DNA of 64,000 bases. Source: JAFEDN01 sp963712715. Lineage in GTDB: Bacteria; Pseudomonadota; Gammaproteobacteria; Coxiellales; Coxiellaceae. How positions within the stretch are numbered: position 1 is the first letter of the stretch; each line of letters starts with the position of its first letter. Positions 49,651 to 58,736 of this stretch are shown one piece after another. The notes under the pieces were generated by a model. The model was not told where the DNA came from. It saw only the letters and a program-made list of their open reading frames with translations, and did no database searches. The translations under genes and the position numbers were made by a program. Location: positions 62,001 to 126,000 of the forward strand of contig CAVQJI010000048.1 in NCBI GenBank assembly GCA_963712715.1. The letters run 5' to 3'.

Positions 49651-49840
49651 GCTTGCCGCTCCTTTTCGTTAATAATGGTCAAAATACGCGCTATATTACG
49701 GCGTAATTTTTTGATCGCTCCGGTTTAGGGGCTTCTCCCATACCGCTTTCCATCCGCAGTTTAAACTGCTGTTTGGCCTCTTCGTGAAGAAGCTTGCGTA
49801 AATCAACGGTATTTTTTTCTCTTAATTCAATAGCTTTCAT
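49647..49840 (-). CDS. rpmC: 50S ribosomal protein L29, frame interrupted
   Basis: Begins MKAIELREKNTVDLRKLLHE, then KQQFKLRMESGMGEAPKPER, all typical of L29. The frame as written then stops early. The correct tail IKKLRRNIARILTIINEKER lies in the next frame and ends at a TGA overlapping the rpsQ ATG. One missing base near 49713-49721 restores a 64-residue protein. Confidence 0.88.
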
Positions 49841-49842
49841 AT

Positions 49843-50256
49843 TTATCCCCGTTCCCGCTTAACAAATACTGCCTTAAGTGGCAATTTCGCGGCTGCTAAA
49901 GTAAATGCCTCTCGCGCCAATTCTTCCGTAATCCCTTCGATCTCAAACATGACACGGCCTGGTCTTACCTCGGCGACCCAATATTCAACATTGCCTTTAC
50001 CTTTACCTTGCCGGACTTCCAAAGGTTTTTTGGTAATCGGTTTATCCGGGAAAATTTGTATATAAAGTTTACCGCCGCGTTTGACATGACGGGTGATCGC
50101 CCGGCGGGCAGCTTCAATCTGGCGGGCCGTTACCCGGCCACGATCCAAAGCCTTTAATCCAAATTCACCAAAATGAACCGTATTGCCGCTCGTGGCTACG
50201 CCCCGGTTACGGCCTTTAAATTGCTTACGATATTTTGTACGAGCCGGTTGACGCAT
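49843..50256 (-). CDS. rplP: 50S ribosomal protein L16
   Basis: 137 residues (136 in E. coli). MRQPARTKYRKQFKGRNRG start, the ITRHVKRGGKLYIQIFPDKP segment and GKGNVEYWVAEVRPGRVMFE are intact. L16 organises the A-site tRNA region. It is the only gene between rplV and rpsQ without a frame break. Confidence 0.97.
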   Translation of the reverse strand: MRQPARTKYRKQFKGRNRGVATSGNTVHFGEFGLKALDRGRVTARQIEAARRAITRHVKRGGKLYIQIFPDKPITKKPLEVRQGKGKGNVEYWVAEVRPGRVMFEIEGITEELAREAFTLAAAKLPLKAVFVKRERG

Positions 50257-50266
50257 GTTTTAACCC

Positions 50267-50951
50267 TCAGTTGGTCTCGGTAGCTTCTTCTTGACCTGCT
50301 TTTTTCGACGGTTCTTTGGGTTGCAGATGGACTTCACCTTTAAAAATCCAAACTTTAACACCGATAATACCATAAGTGGTCTGCGCTATGGCAGTACCAT
50401 AATCAATATCCGCACGGAAGGTATGTAAGGGCACTCGGCCTTCGCGGTATTTTTCAGTACGCGCAATTTCGGAACCCGCCAAACGGCCAGCCAAGCACAC
50501 TTTGACGCCTTGCGCGCCATGGCGCATGGCAGTTTGAACCGCGCGCTTCATGGCTCTTCTAAACATCACCCGGCGTTCTAATTGTCCGGCGATGCTTTCA
50601 GCGACTAATTTAGCTTCTAAATCAGGTTTTCGCACTTCTTCAATCGATAATGTGAACCGGCACCTTCATAATATTGGCGACCTCTTTCCGAAGCGTCTCC
50701 ACATCACTGCCTTTTTTACCAATAATAACGCCCGGTCGCGCTGAGTAGATGGCGACTCGCGCATTGCGAGCGGGACGTTCAATGAGAATGTGACTAATCG
50801 CCGCACCCTTCAATTTTTTCACCAAAAAATCTCTGACTTTCAAATCATTATTTAAGTAATCAGCATAATCTCTTTTATTGGCAAACCACTTGGAAGTCCA
50901 GTCTTTGGTTATGCCCAGTCTGATACCGTTTGGATTGACTTTTTGACCCAT
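50267..50951 (-). CDS. rpsC: 30S ribosomal protein S3, frame interrupted in the middle
   Basis: The N-terminal piece (50640-50951) has MGQKVNPNGIRLGITKDW and the KH domain ARPGVIIGKKGSDVETLRKE, and ends ...VPVHIID. The C-terminal piece resumes one frame over as IEEVRKPDLEAKLVAESIAG. Removing one base near 50643-50650 gives a 227-residue S3 (233 in E. coli). S3 is essential and lines the mRNA entry channel. Confidence 0.92.
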
Positions 50952-50954
50952 GTT

Positions 50955-51300
50955 TTATTTCTCCCCTTCCGCATTCGCTACAATAACTTTAATGTGGCAG
51001 GTTGGTTTAATGATCCGGTTGCCCCGGCCGCGAGCGCGAGTGCGCATACGTTTCAAACGCGGTCCATGATCAACACAAATAGTTTTAACGCGTAATTCAT
51101 CAATGTCTGCGCCTAAATTATGCTCGGCATTAGCGATAGCAGAACCCAGGGCTTTTTTAACCGTAAGAGCCGCTTTTTTATTGCTAAATTTTAAAACTTG
51201 CATGGCCTGGCCTACCGGCAATCCGCGAACCAGATCAGCGACTAAACGCGTTTTTTGCACCGAAAGTCCGGCGTACTTTTAATAGTGACATCGCTTCCAT
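50955..51300 (-). CDS. rplV: 50S ribosomal protein L22, frame interrupted near the start
   Basis: The ATG at 51300 overlaps the rpsS stop (TAATG) and gives MEAMSLLK. The family sequence then continues one frame over as KYAGLSVQKTRLVADLVRG through SAIANAEHNLGADIDELRVK to the end. Dropping one A of the A4 run at 51277-51280 joins them into a 114-residue protein (110 in E. coli). L22 lines the exit tunnel. Confidence 0.9.
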
Positions 51301-51590
51301 TATTCAGCCCCCGGTTTTTTGGCTTTCTTGTCCGTCGCGGTATGTCCGCGGAACAGTCGAGTTAAAGCAAATTCGCCTAATTTATGACCCACCATATTTT
51401 CAGAGACATAAATGGGCACATGATCCTTGCCGTTGTGTATCGCAATGGTTAAACCCACCATGTCCGGTAAAATCATTGACCGTCGGGACCAGGTTTTGAT
51501 TGGGCGCTTACTGCTGGTAGCCACCGCTTCTCCCACTTTTTTCAACAAGTGGTGGTCTACATAAGGGCCTTTTTTAATCGATCTTGCCAC
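51300..51590 (-). CDS. rpsS: 30S ribosomal protein S19
   Basis: 96 residues (92 in E. coli) with MARSIKKGPYVDHHLLKKV, KTWSRRSMILPDMVGLTIAI and HKLGEFALTRLFRGH. Complete; a few extra C-terminal residues. Confidence 0.97.
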   Translation of the reverse strand: MARSIKKGPYVDHHLLKKVGEAVATSSKRPIKTWSRRSMILPDMVGLTIAIHNGKDHVPIYVSENMVGHKLGEFALTRLFRGHTATDKKAKKPGAE

Positions 51591-51608
51591 TCTCTAATAC
51601 CTCTTTAA

Positions 51609-52433
51609 TTATTTAACGCGCCGATCACGCACAATCATTTGGCGTGTACGTTTGTTACGCCGGGTTTTGTAACCTTTAGTCGGCAACCCATTAGGCGACA
51701 CCGGATGACGGCCACGAGTTTTGCCTTCACCACCCCCGTGACAATGGTCCACAGGGTTCATGGCGGTACCACGGACAGTTGGGCGAATACCGCGCCAGCG
51801 GTTAGCACCCGCTTTGCCTAAAGAACGCAGATTATGCTCTGAATTGGCGACTTCACCAATGCAGGCGCGGCACGAGGCCAAAATCTTGCGCATTTCCCCT
51901 GAACGCATACGCACCAATGCATAAGCGCCTTCGAGACCCGCCAATTGAGCGGAAGTTCCTGCGCTGCGCATTAATTGCGCGCCTTTACCGGGCTTCAGTT
52001 CCACACAATGAATCGGTGAACCGAAAGGAATATTGTGCAGGGGTAAACAGTTGCCGGGTTTAATCGGTGACTGCGGGCCCGACTGTACCTCTGAACCTGC
52101 GTGTAAATCTTTAGGCGCGATAATATACCGTCTTTCGCCATCGGCGTACAGCACTAATGCTAAATGCGCGCTGCGGTTCGGATCGTATTCCAGACGTTCT
52201 ACCTGGCCGACGATGCCATCTTTATTGCGGACAAAATCCACTTGCCGGTAATGTTGCTTGTGACCGCCGCCACGTCGGCGCACGGTGATCCTGCCCTGGT
52301 TATTACGGCAACTGATACGCTTTTTGCTCGTTAACAGCGGGGCGTATGGGGTACCTTTGTGTAATTCAGGATTAACCACTTTGATAACAAAACGGCGTCC
52401 CGCGGAGGTTGGTTTTGCTTTTACTAATGCCAT
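51609..52433 (-). CDS. rplB: 50S ribosomal protein L2
   Basis: 274 residues (273 in E. coli). Peptidyl-transferase-centre protein with RRRGGGHKQHYRQVDF, the AGTSAQLAGLEGAYALVRMR stretch and the conserved loop AMNPVDHCHGGGEGKTRGRH containing the functional histidine. Complete. Confidence 0.98.
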   Translation of the reverse strand: MALVKAKPTSAGRRFVIKVVNPELHKGTPYAPLLTSKKRISCRNNQGRITVRRRGGGHKQHYRQVDFVRNKDGIVGQVERLEYDPNRSAHLALVLYADGERRYIIAPKDLHAGSEVQSGPQSPIKPGNCLPLHNIPFGSPIHCVELKPGKGAQLMRSAGTSAQLAGLEGAYALVRMRSGEMRKILASCRACIGEVANSEHNLRSLGKAGANRWRGIRPTVRGTAMNPVDHCHGGGEGKTRGRHPVSPNGLPTKGYKTRRNKRTRQMIVRDRRVK

Positions 52434-52456
52434 AAATCTACTACCTAAATAATTTC

Positions 52457-52741
52457 CTAATTTGACTTGTTCAGATCAATCTCTTGATTCTGCTCTAATA
52501 TCACGTATGCTTTTTTCCAGTCTTTAGTTTTACCAGAACGTTTGACTTTACCTTTCACCCGGCAAATTTTCACTGAACGTACCTTGACGTTGAGGAGTGT
52601 TTCCACCGCTTGCCGAACCTCAAACTTGTTAGCGTCAGGCAGGATTTTAAAAGCGTAATTCTTATAATTTCCGCTCGCCTGGGAAGTTTTTTCGGTAACG
52701 TGCGGTTTTTGCAGTACATTTAATAATCGAGTCGCGCTCAC
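52457..52741 (-). CDS. rplW: 50S ribosomal protein L23
   Basis: 94 residues (100 in E. coli), with LQKPHVTEKTSQASGNYKNY and FKILPDANKFEVRQAVETLL. It sits at the tunnel exit, where trigger factor and SRP dock. Its start overlaps the rplD stop. Confidence 0.95.
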   Translation of the reverse strand: MSATRLLNVLQKPHVTEKTSQASGNYKNYAFKILPDANKFEVRQAVETLLNVKVRSVKICRVKGKVKRSGKTKDWKKAYVILEQNQEIDLNKSN

Positions 52742-53364
52742 AGTAAGGTCTCCTCAATTTTCTTTAACACATCGACAGTGACTATGACGTGCTCGTAAGC
52801 CACTAAACTCACAGGATCCATATAACCCAGTTCGCTGACGAGTACGTGCGGAATATTTCCCGCAGCCAACCATAAGTTTTGGTCTTCGCTTTCACGATCC
52901 GTGATGATTAAAGCTTTTTTAACTTTTAATACCTGTAATTGTTGTACTAAATCTTTTGTTTTAGGCGTCTTGAGGGCAAATTGATCCAGAACTTTCAGCC
53001 GGTCCTGACGCACTAACTCGGAAAAAATGCCCCGCAAGGCCTGACGATACATTTTACGGTTTACTTTTTGCTGGAAGCTTCGCGGAGTCGCCGCAAACGC
53101 CTTACCACCACCGCGCCATAATGGGCTGCGGATCGAACCGGCGCGCGCGCGTCCAGTGCCTTTTTGTTTCCAGGGCTTTATACCACCGCCACGGACTTCA
53201 CTGCGTGTTTTTTGGGCTTTAGTACCGGCTCTGCCTGCGGCCATATAAGCCGTGACTACCTGGTGAACCAAACCTTCATTAAATGCGCAGGCGAATAATT
53301 CTTCAGAAACCTGTACGGTTGTCTCGGATCGGTCGCCCGCCTGGGTAAATACTGGCAGTTTCAT
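52738..53364 (-). CDS. rplD: 50S ribosomal protein L4
   Basis: 208 residues (201 in E. coli). Contains the RAGTKAQKTRSEVRGGGIKP and WKQKGTGRARAGSIRSPLWR loop that reaches the exit tunnel. In E. coli L4 also represses the S10 operon. Its ATG touches the rplC stop. Confidence 0.97.
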   Translation of the reverse strand: MKLPVFTQAGDRSETTVQVSEELFACAFNEGLVHQVVTAYMAAGRAGTKAQKTRSEVRGGGIKPWKQKGTGRARAGSIRSPLWRGGGKAFAATPRSFQQKVNRKMYRQALRGIFSELVRQDRLKVLDQFALKTPKTKDLVQQLQVLKVKKALIITDRESEDQNLWLAAGNIPHVLVSELGYMDPVSLVAYEHVIVTVDVLKKIEETLL

Positions 53365-54011
53365 TATTTCTCTCCCCGTTCTTTGACAGATGGCAACACC
53401 GTGACCATACCGCCAGGCGCTCCCGGAATGGAACCCCTGACCAGGAGTAAATGACGCTCCGTATCCACTAAAACAACTTCCTGATTTTGCAATGTTCTCT
53501 TCACATGACCCAAATGACCCGGCATTTTTTTGCCTTTAAACACATTACCCGGCGTTTGTCTTTGGCCCGTAGAACCTATGGCGCGAGTGGATAAGGAGTT
53601 TCCATGCGTGGCATCCTGTTTGGCAAAATGATGCCGCTTAATGCCACCGGCAAAACCCTTACCTTTGGAAATACCGCTGACGTCAACCGACTGACCTAAT
53701 TTAAAAAGGTCAACCCTGATTTCATCACCAACGTTTTTACCGTCGAGATCTTTTGCATCCACTCTGAATTCGCAAACCACATTACCCGCTTCCACGCCCG
53801 CTTTGCGGAAATGTCCGGTCATGGGTTTATTTAACCGCGACGCCGCTTTATGACCAGCGGTGATTTGTAAAGCACAATAGCCATCGCTCTCCAAATTTTT
53901 GATTTGGGTGACGCGGTTAGGTGTGATCTCAATCACCGTGACTGGAATCGATTCACCTGAATCCGTGAAGATTCGCGTCATTCCGCATTTCTTACCAACT
54001 AGCCCGAGCAT
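53364..54011 (-). CDS. rplC: 50S ribosomal protein L3
   Basis: 215 residues (209 in E. coli) from the ATG at 54011, which follows TTGGAGA and begins MLGLVGKKCGMTRIFTDSGE. A GTG five codons upstream is less likely. The GKGFAGGIKRHHFAKQDATH and GNSLSTRAIGSTGQRQTPGN loop reaching the peptidyl-transferase centre is intact. Confidence 0.97.
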   Translation of the reverse strand: MLGLVGKKCGMTRIFTDSGESIPVTVIEITPNRVTQIKNLESDGYCALQITAGHKAASRLNKPMTGHFRKAGVEAGNVVCEFRVDAKDLDGKNVGDEIRVDLFKLGQSVDVSGISKGKGFAGGIKRHHFAKQDATHGNSLSTRAIGSTGQRQTPGNVFKGKKMPGHLGHVKRTLQNQEVVLVDTERHLLLVRGSIPGAPGGMVTVLPSVKERGEK

Positions 54012-54026
54012 TTTATTCTCCAACAC

Positions 54027-54341
54027 TTATTCAACACTGATTTGTACATCCACACCAGCAGCTAAATCCAGTTTCATTAACGCATCCACAGTTTTATCAG
54101 TGGGTTGCACAATGACAACCAGGCGTTTGTGAGTGCGTATTTCATATTGATCTCGCGCATCTTTATCAGCATGCGGCGAAATCAATACGGTATAACGCTC
54201 TATTTTGGTCGGTAAAGGGATCGGGCCATTGATGCGTGCGCCAGTTCGTTTTGCGGTATCCACAATTTCCGCTGTCGCACGATCTAACAACCGATGATCA
54301 AACGCCTTAAGCCGAATTATTATTCTTTCATTAGCAGCCAT
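54027..54341 (-). CDS. rpsJ: 30S ribosomal protein S10
   Basis: 104 residues (103 in E. coli) from the ATG at 54341 (MAANERIIIRLKAFDHRLLD). An upstream in-frame start would overlap tuf and is unlikely. It also acts in Nus antitermination complexes. The 7 bp between the tuf stop and this start leave no room for a separate S10 promoter in the spacer. Confidence 0.96.
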   Translation of the reverse strand: MAANERIIIRLKAFDHRLLDRATAEIVDTAKRTGARINGPIPLPTKIERYTVLISPHADKDARDQYEIRTHKRLVVIVQPTDKTVDALMKLDLAAGVDVQISVE

Positions 54342-54348
54342 TGATAGT

Positions 54349-55539
54349 TTACTCAATTATCTTTGCAACAACACCCGCACCGACAGTACGTCCACCTTCA
54401 CGAATCGCAAATCGTACACCTTCTTCCATCGCGATGGGGGCAATCAACTCAACCACCATCTTGATATTATCACCAGGCATAACCATTTCCACGCCCTCAG
54501 GCAGTTCAACGGATCCGGTTACGTCAGTCGTTCGGAAATAAAATTGTGGACGGTAGCCTTTGAAAAATGGCGTATGACGGCCACCTTCTTCTTTGGACAA
54601 CACATACACTTCCGCCTCGAATTTGGTGTGTGGCTTGATGGAGCCTTTTTTGGCCAGGACCTGACCGCGCTCAACATCTTCTCTTTTTAAGCCACGCAAT
54701 AAAATTCCTACGTTATCTCCGGCCTGACCCTGATCCAGCAGTTTACGGAACATTTCTACACCGGTACAGGTGCTCACCTGGGTTGCTTTGATACCCACAA
54801 TTTCAACTTCTTCTCCGACCTTGATAATCCCGCGCTCGATACGGCCAGTGACTACGGTGCCACGTCCCGAGATTGAGAACACGTCTTCGATAGGCATCAG
54901 GAACGGTTTATCGATTTCGCGTTTTGGATCTGGAATGTAAGTATCCAGAGTTTCCAGTAATTTAGAAATCGCTTTTTCACCCAGATCGCCTTTATCGCCT
55001 TCCAGCGCCTTAAGGGCTGAACCAACGACGATAGGAGTATCATCACCAGGGAAATTGTAGCTATTCAACAGTTCACGTACTTCCATTTCCACCAGGTCTA
55101 ACAGTTCTTTATCATCAACCATGTCGGCTTTGTTCAGGAACACAATAATATAGGGAATGCCGACCTGACGAGCCAAAATAATATGTTCGCGGGTTTGCGG
55201 CATCGGTCCATCGGCGGCTGAAACCACCAAAATTGCTCCGTCCATTTGGGCAGCGCCAGTAATCATGTTCTTCACGTAATCGGCGTGGCCAGGGCAGTCG
55301 ACGTGCGCATAATGGCGTTTGTCAGTTTCGTATTCAACATGAGAAGTATTAATGGTAATACCGCGAGCCTTTTCTTCAGGGGCATTATCAATTGAATCAT
55401 AGCCTCTGAACTGGGCATGACCAAGTGCGGCCGCAACTTTGGTAATAGCGGCTGTGAGCGTGGTTTTGCCATGGTCAACGTGACCAATCGTGCCAACGTT
55501 CACGTGGGTTTTATTTCTTACAAAAGCCTCAGTTGCCAT
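54349..55539 (-). CDS. tuf: Elongation factor Tu
   Basis: 396 residues. It delivers aminoacyl-tRNA to the ribosome as a GTPase. GHVDHGKTTLTAAI (P-loop), DCPGHADYVKNMITGAAQMD (switch II) and NKADMVD (base recognition, where E. coli has NKCD) are visible, and domains II and III are complete. It lies between fusA and rpsJ as in most proteobacteria. Confidence 0.98.
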   Translation of the reverse strand: MATEAFVRNKTHVNVGTIGHVDHGKTTLTAAITKVAAALGHAQFRGYDSIDNAPEEKARGITINTSHVEYETDKRHYAHVDCPGHADYVKNMITGAAQMDGAILVVSAADGPMPQTREHIILARQVGIPYIIVFLNKADMVDDKELLDLVEMEVRELLNSYNFPGDDTPIVVGSALKALEGDKGDLGEKAISKLLETLDTYIPDPKREIDKPFLMPIEDVFSISGRGTVVTGRIERGIIKVGEEVEIVGIKATQVSTCTGVEMFRKLLDQGQAGDNVGILLRGLKREDVERGQVLAKKGSIKPHTKFEAEVYVLSKEEGGRHTPFFKGYRPQFYFRTTDVTGSVELPEGVEMVMPGDNIKMVVELIAPIAMEEGVRFAIREGGRTVGAGVVAKIIE

Positions 55540-55561
55540 AAAAACACCTCTTAATGTGAAA

Positions 55562-57646
55562 TTATTTTTTCTTAATCACCGCTTCCGCGATATTTGCCGG
55601 AGCTTCCATATACTTTAGAAATTCCATTGTATAGGTTGCTCGCCCTTGACTCAATGAACGCAAATCCGTGGCATAGCCGAACATTTCAGCTAAGGGAACT
55701 TCCGCATTGACTAATTTTCCGGCAGGACTCTCATCCATACCCTGTATCACGCCGCGGCGCCGGTTAAGGTCGCCCACAACGTCACCCATATAATCTTCAG
55801 GCGTGACCACCTCTACTTTCATGATCGGCTCTAACAATACCGGGCTGGCTTTCAGCGCGCCCTCTTTAAAGCCAATCGAACCGGCAATCTTAAACGCCAT
55901 TTCGCTGGAATCCACATCGTGGTAGGAACCCTCAAATAAGGTCACTTTGACATCTACCACTGGATAGCCGGCAAGAATACCATTTTCCATCTGCTCTTGT
56001 ACACCTTTTCCGACAGCTGGAATGAATTCTCTCGGAATCACGCCGCCAACCACAGCATTGACAAATTCAAAGCCCGCGCCCCGCTCCTGGGGTTCGATTC
56101 GCAACCAGACGTGACCATACTGACCACGGCCGCCGGTCTGACGAATGTACTTGGATTCGTGTTCGATGGACTTACGGATAGTTTCGCGGTAAGCAACCCG
56201 AGGTTTACCGACATTCGCCTCGACTTTAAATTCGCGTCTCATCCGGTCCACAATAATTTCCAGGTGTAATTCACCCATGCCTTCAATAATGGTTTGGCCG
56301 GACTCAGGATCGGTATGTACTCTGAATGAAGGATCTTCGTGAGCCAGTTTGCCCAAGGCAACGCCCATTTTTTCCTGATCGCCTTTCGTTTTCGGCTCAA
56401 CCGCAACGGAAATGACGGGATCAGGGAATTCCATTCTTTCTAAACGGATCAGATGATCGGGGTCGCATAAGGTGTCGCCAGTGGTGACATCTTTTAATCC
56501 CACGCAGGCGGCAATGTCACCGGCGCGAACTTCTCTGATTTCTTCACGGGTATTGGCGTGCATTTGTAAAAGACGGCCAATCCGTTCTTTACGGTTTTTA
56601 ACCGTGTTATAAACCGGGTCACCGGATTTCAATATTCCTGAATAAACGCGAATGAACGTCAGGGTGCCCACATAAGGGTCGGTCATAATCTTGAATGCCA
56701 ACGCGGCAAAAGGCTCTTTTTCAGAAGGATGACGAACCGCTTCCTTACCACGGTCATCTTCACCTTTTACGGGAGGGACATCCAGAGGACAGGGCAAATA
56801 TTCGATAACCGCATCCAGTAATGCCTGCACTCCTTTATTTTTAAAGGCGCTGCCGCAGAGGACGGGAACGATTTCATTAGAGATGGTGCGCTTGCGTAAA
56901 CCACGCTTGATTTCTTCAATGGTTAACTCACCGGATTCGAGGTATTTTTCCATCAGCGAGTCTTCTGCCTCAGCCGCGGCTTCAACCAGTTTTTCGCGCC
57001 ATTCCTGGCAGCTATCCACCATATCTTCGGCGATTTCACGTTCTTCAAACGTCATACCCAAATCATCTTCATTCCAGTATATGGCTTTCATAATGATTAA
57101 ATCGACGACGCCTTCAAATCCTTCTTCCGCGCCAATAGGCAATTGAATAGGCACAGGACGGGCGCCTAACCGTTTACGGATCTGCTCAACACAGAATAAG
57201 AAATTTGCACCCGCACGATCCATTTTATTGACGAATGCCAGACGCGGCACACCGTATTTATTCGCCTGACGCCAGACTGTTTCACTCTGGGGTTCAACAC
57301 CGCTGACGGCGTCGAATAAAGCACAGGCGCCATCGAGCACTTTTAGGGAACGCTCTACTTCGATGGTAAAATCGACGTGTCCTGGGGTATCAATAATATT
57401 AATGCGATGCTGGGGGAATTGTTTGCGCATTCCACTCCAGTAGCAGGTGGTGGCTGCGGAGGTAATGGTGATGCCACGTTCCTGTTCCTGCTCCATCCAG
57501 TCCATGACAGCGGCGCCTTCGTGAACTTCACCCATTTTATGGGAGACGCCCGTATAAAATAATATACGTTCCGTAGTCGTGGTTTTACCGGCGTCAATAT
57601 GCGCCATAATCCCAATATCACGTAATTTTGTTAAATCTATACTCAT
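55562..57646 (-). CDS. fusA: Elongation factor G
   Basis: 694 residues. The translocation GTPase of the ribosome. AHIDAGKTTTTERILFYTG (P-loop), DTPGHVDFTIEVERSLKVLD (switch II) and NKMDRAGANF are intact, followed by domains II-V through the end GRATYTMEFLKYMEAPANIA. No frame break over 2 kb. Confidence 0.98.
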   Translation of the reverse strand: MSIDLTKLRDIGIMAHIDAGKTTTTERILFYTGVSHKMGEVHEGAAVMDWMEQEQERGITITSAATTCYWSGMRKQFPQHRINIIDTPGHVDFTIEVERSLKVLDGACALFDAVSGVEPQSETVWRQANKYGVPRLAFVNKMDRAGANFLFCVEQIRKRLGARPVPIQLPIGAEEGFEGVVDLIIMKAIYWNEDDLGMTFEEREIAEDMVDSCQEWREKLVEAAAEAEDSLMEKYLESGELTIEEIKRGLRKRTISNEIVPVLCGSAFKNKGVQALLDAVIEYLPCPLDVPPVKGEDDRGKEAVRHPSEKEPFAALAFKIMTDPYVGTLTFIRVYSGILKSGDPVYNTVKNRKERIGRLLQMHANTREEIREVRAGDIAACVGLKDVTTGDTLCDPDHLIRLERMEFPDPVISVAVEPKTKGDQEKMGVALGKLAHEDPSFRVHTDPESGQTIIEGMGELHLEIIVDRMRREFKVEANVGKPRVAYRETIRKSIEHESKYIRQTGGRGQYGHVWLRIEPQERGAGFEFVNAVVGGVIPREFIPAVGKGVQEQMENGILAGYPVVDVKVTLFEGSYHDVDSSEMAFKIAGSIGFKEGALKASPVLLEPIMKVEVVTPEDYMGDVVGDLNRRRGVIQGMDESPAGKLVNAEVPLAEMFGYATDLRSLSQGRATYTMEFLKYMEAPANIAEAVIKKK

Positions 57647-57652
57647 TTGTTA

Positions 57653-58240
57653 TTACCAACGATAGTGTGCAAATGCCTGGTTGGCTTTGGCCATACGATG
57701 GACATCGTCGCGTTTTTTCACGGCGCCGCCACGTCCGCCAATAGCGTCCATAATTTCCTGCGATAAGCGTATCATCATGCCTTTCTGGCTACGTTGACCC
57801 GCAAATTCCACCAGCCAGCGCATCGCCAGAGCAACTCGACGTGTTTCACGGATTTCAACCGGTACCTGATAAGTAGAGCCCCCGACACGGCGGGATTTTA
57901 CTTCGACCACCGGAGTTACGTTTTCAAGAGCTTTTCGGAATGCCTTGAGCGCCGCTGACCGGGCTTCCTCGCTATTGCGAATGTTGGCGCTGCTCGCCAG
58001 CTTTCTGCCGCCGCCGCTGCTGCCCTGACCGCCACCCTGTTCACCGCCATCACCTTCGCCATCGCCGCCGATATGACCGACGCTCTTCACCACCAGGTCG
58101 AGTGCGCCGTAAACAACTTTTTCGGCGATTGACTTTTTACCGTGGTTCATCACCGTATTGATGAATTTTGCTAATAAAATGCTGTGGAACAACGGATCCG
58201 GGAGGATCTCGCGCCGGGGAGCTGCTTTTCTTCTTGGCAT
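57653..58240 (-). CDS. rpsG: 30S ribosomal protein S7 with a Gly-rich insertion
   Basis: 195 residues, about 35-40 longer than the usual core. The start (MPRRKAAPRREILPDPLFHS) and the end (MAKANQAFAHYRW) are normal. The extra residues lie at ~55-90 between the second and third helices: a Gly/Glu/Asp run (GGDGEGDGGEQGGG) followed by a Ser/Lys/Arg-containing stretch. The 16S-binding SRRVGGSTYQVPVE loop is intact. The insertion is in frame and the coding sequence is clean, so it appears to be real. Confidence 0.96.
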   Translation of the reverse strand: MPRRKAAPRREILPDPLFHSILLAKFINTVMNHGKKSIAEKVVYGALDLVVKSVGHIGGDGEGDGGEQGGGQGSSGGGRKLASSANIRNSEEARSAALKAFRKALENVTPVVEVKSRRVGGSTYQVPVEIRETRRVALAMRWLVEFAGQRSQKGMMIRLSQEIMDAIGGRGGAVKKRDDVHRMAKANQAFAHYRW

Positions 58241-58255
58241 AGCGTTTCTCTTTGT

Positions 58256-58630
58256 TTATTCCTTGGGTTTCTTTTCGCCATATTTGGAACGTCCACGCCG
58301 ACGTCCAGATACGCCCGCGGTATCAAGGCTACCACGAACGACGTGATAACGGACACCAGGTAAATCTTTCACACGACCCCCGCGAATCAGCACCACTGAA
58401 TGCTCCTGCAGGTTATGGCCTTCACCACCGATATAGGATGTGACTTCCGCGCCGTTGGTTAAACGTACGCGAGCCACTTTTCTTAAAGCCGAGTTGGGCT
58501 TTTTGGGAGTCGTGGTATAAACGCGAGTACACACACCACGGCGTTGCGGGCAGCCTTCCAGCGCCGGAACGTTAGTCTTTTTAGGCTGACTTCTGCGCGG
58601 TTTTCGCACTAATTGGTTAATTCTTGCCAT
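58256..58630 (-). CDS. rpsL: 30S ribosomal protein S12
   Basis: 124 residues, the E. coli length. Decoding-site protein with TTTPKKPNSALRKVARVRL (the lysine where streptomycin resistance arises is wild type) and GGRVKDLPGVRYHVVRGSLD. It is the first gene of the str operon and has a strong promoter upstream. Confidence 0.98.
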   Translation of the reverse strand: MARINQLVRKPRRSQPKKTNVPALEGCPQRRGVCTRVYTTTPKKPNSALRKVARVRLTNGAEVTSYIGGEGHNLQEHSVVLIRGGRVKDLPGVRYHVVRGSLDTAGVSGRRRGRSKYGEKKPKE

Positions 58631-58691
58631 TCAGTTTACTCTCTCCAAAAACGAATATAATTCTTTCCTGTCCAAGTTGACAGGGTGTGAC

Positions 58692-58720
58692 ATTCTAAAT
58701 AAGCCCTTAGCGGTTGTCAA
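58692..58720 (-). promoter_or_regulatory. Sigma-70 promoter of the str operon
   Basis: On the minus strand TTGACA, 17 bp, TAGAAT, between the rpoC stop and rpsL. A small hairpin CCTGTC-loop-GACAGG (58667-58684) follows near the expected start of transcription. Confidence 0.75.
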
Positions 58721-58736
58721 CGGGGTTGAGCGAAAA

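Noticed and set aside
49101..49706. A long antisense frame opposite rplN and rpsQ
   Set aside because: Shadow of strongly coding sequence. Its length is not unusual opposite ribosomal genes and its content is not protein-like.
48663..51300. Programmed frameshifting as the cause of the ribosomal gene breaks
   Set aside because: The shifts go in both directions, lie at unrelated sites without slippery heptamers or conserved signals, and no such recoding is known for these five genes.
58667..58684. Small hairpin in the rpsL leader as an S7 translational operator
   Set aside because: The known S7 site lies between rpsL and rpsG in E. coli. This 6-bp stem is too short to support the claim.
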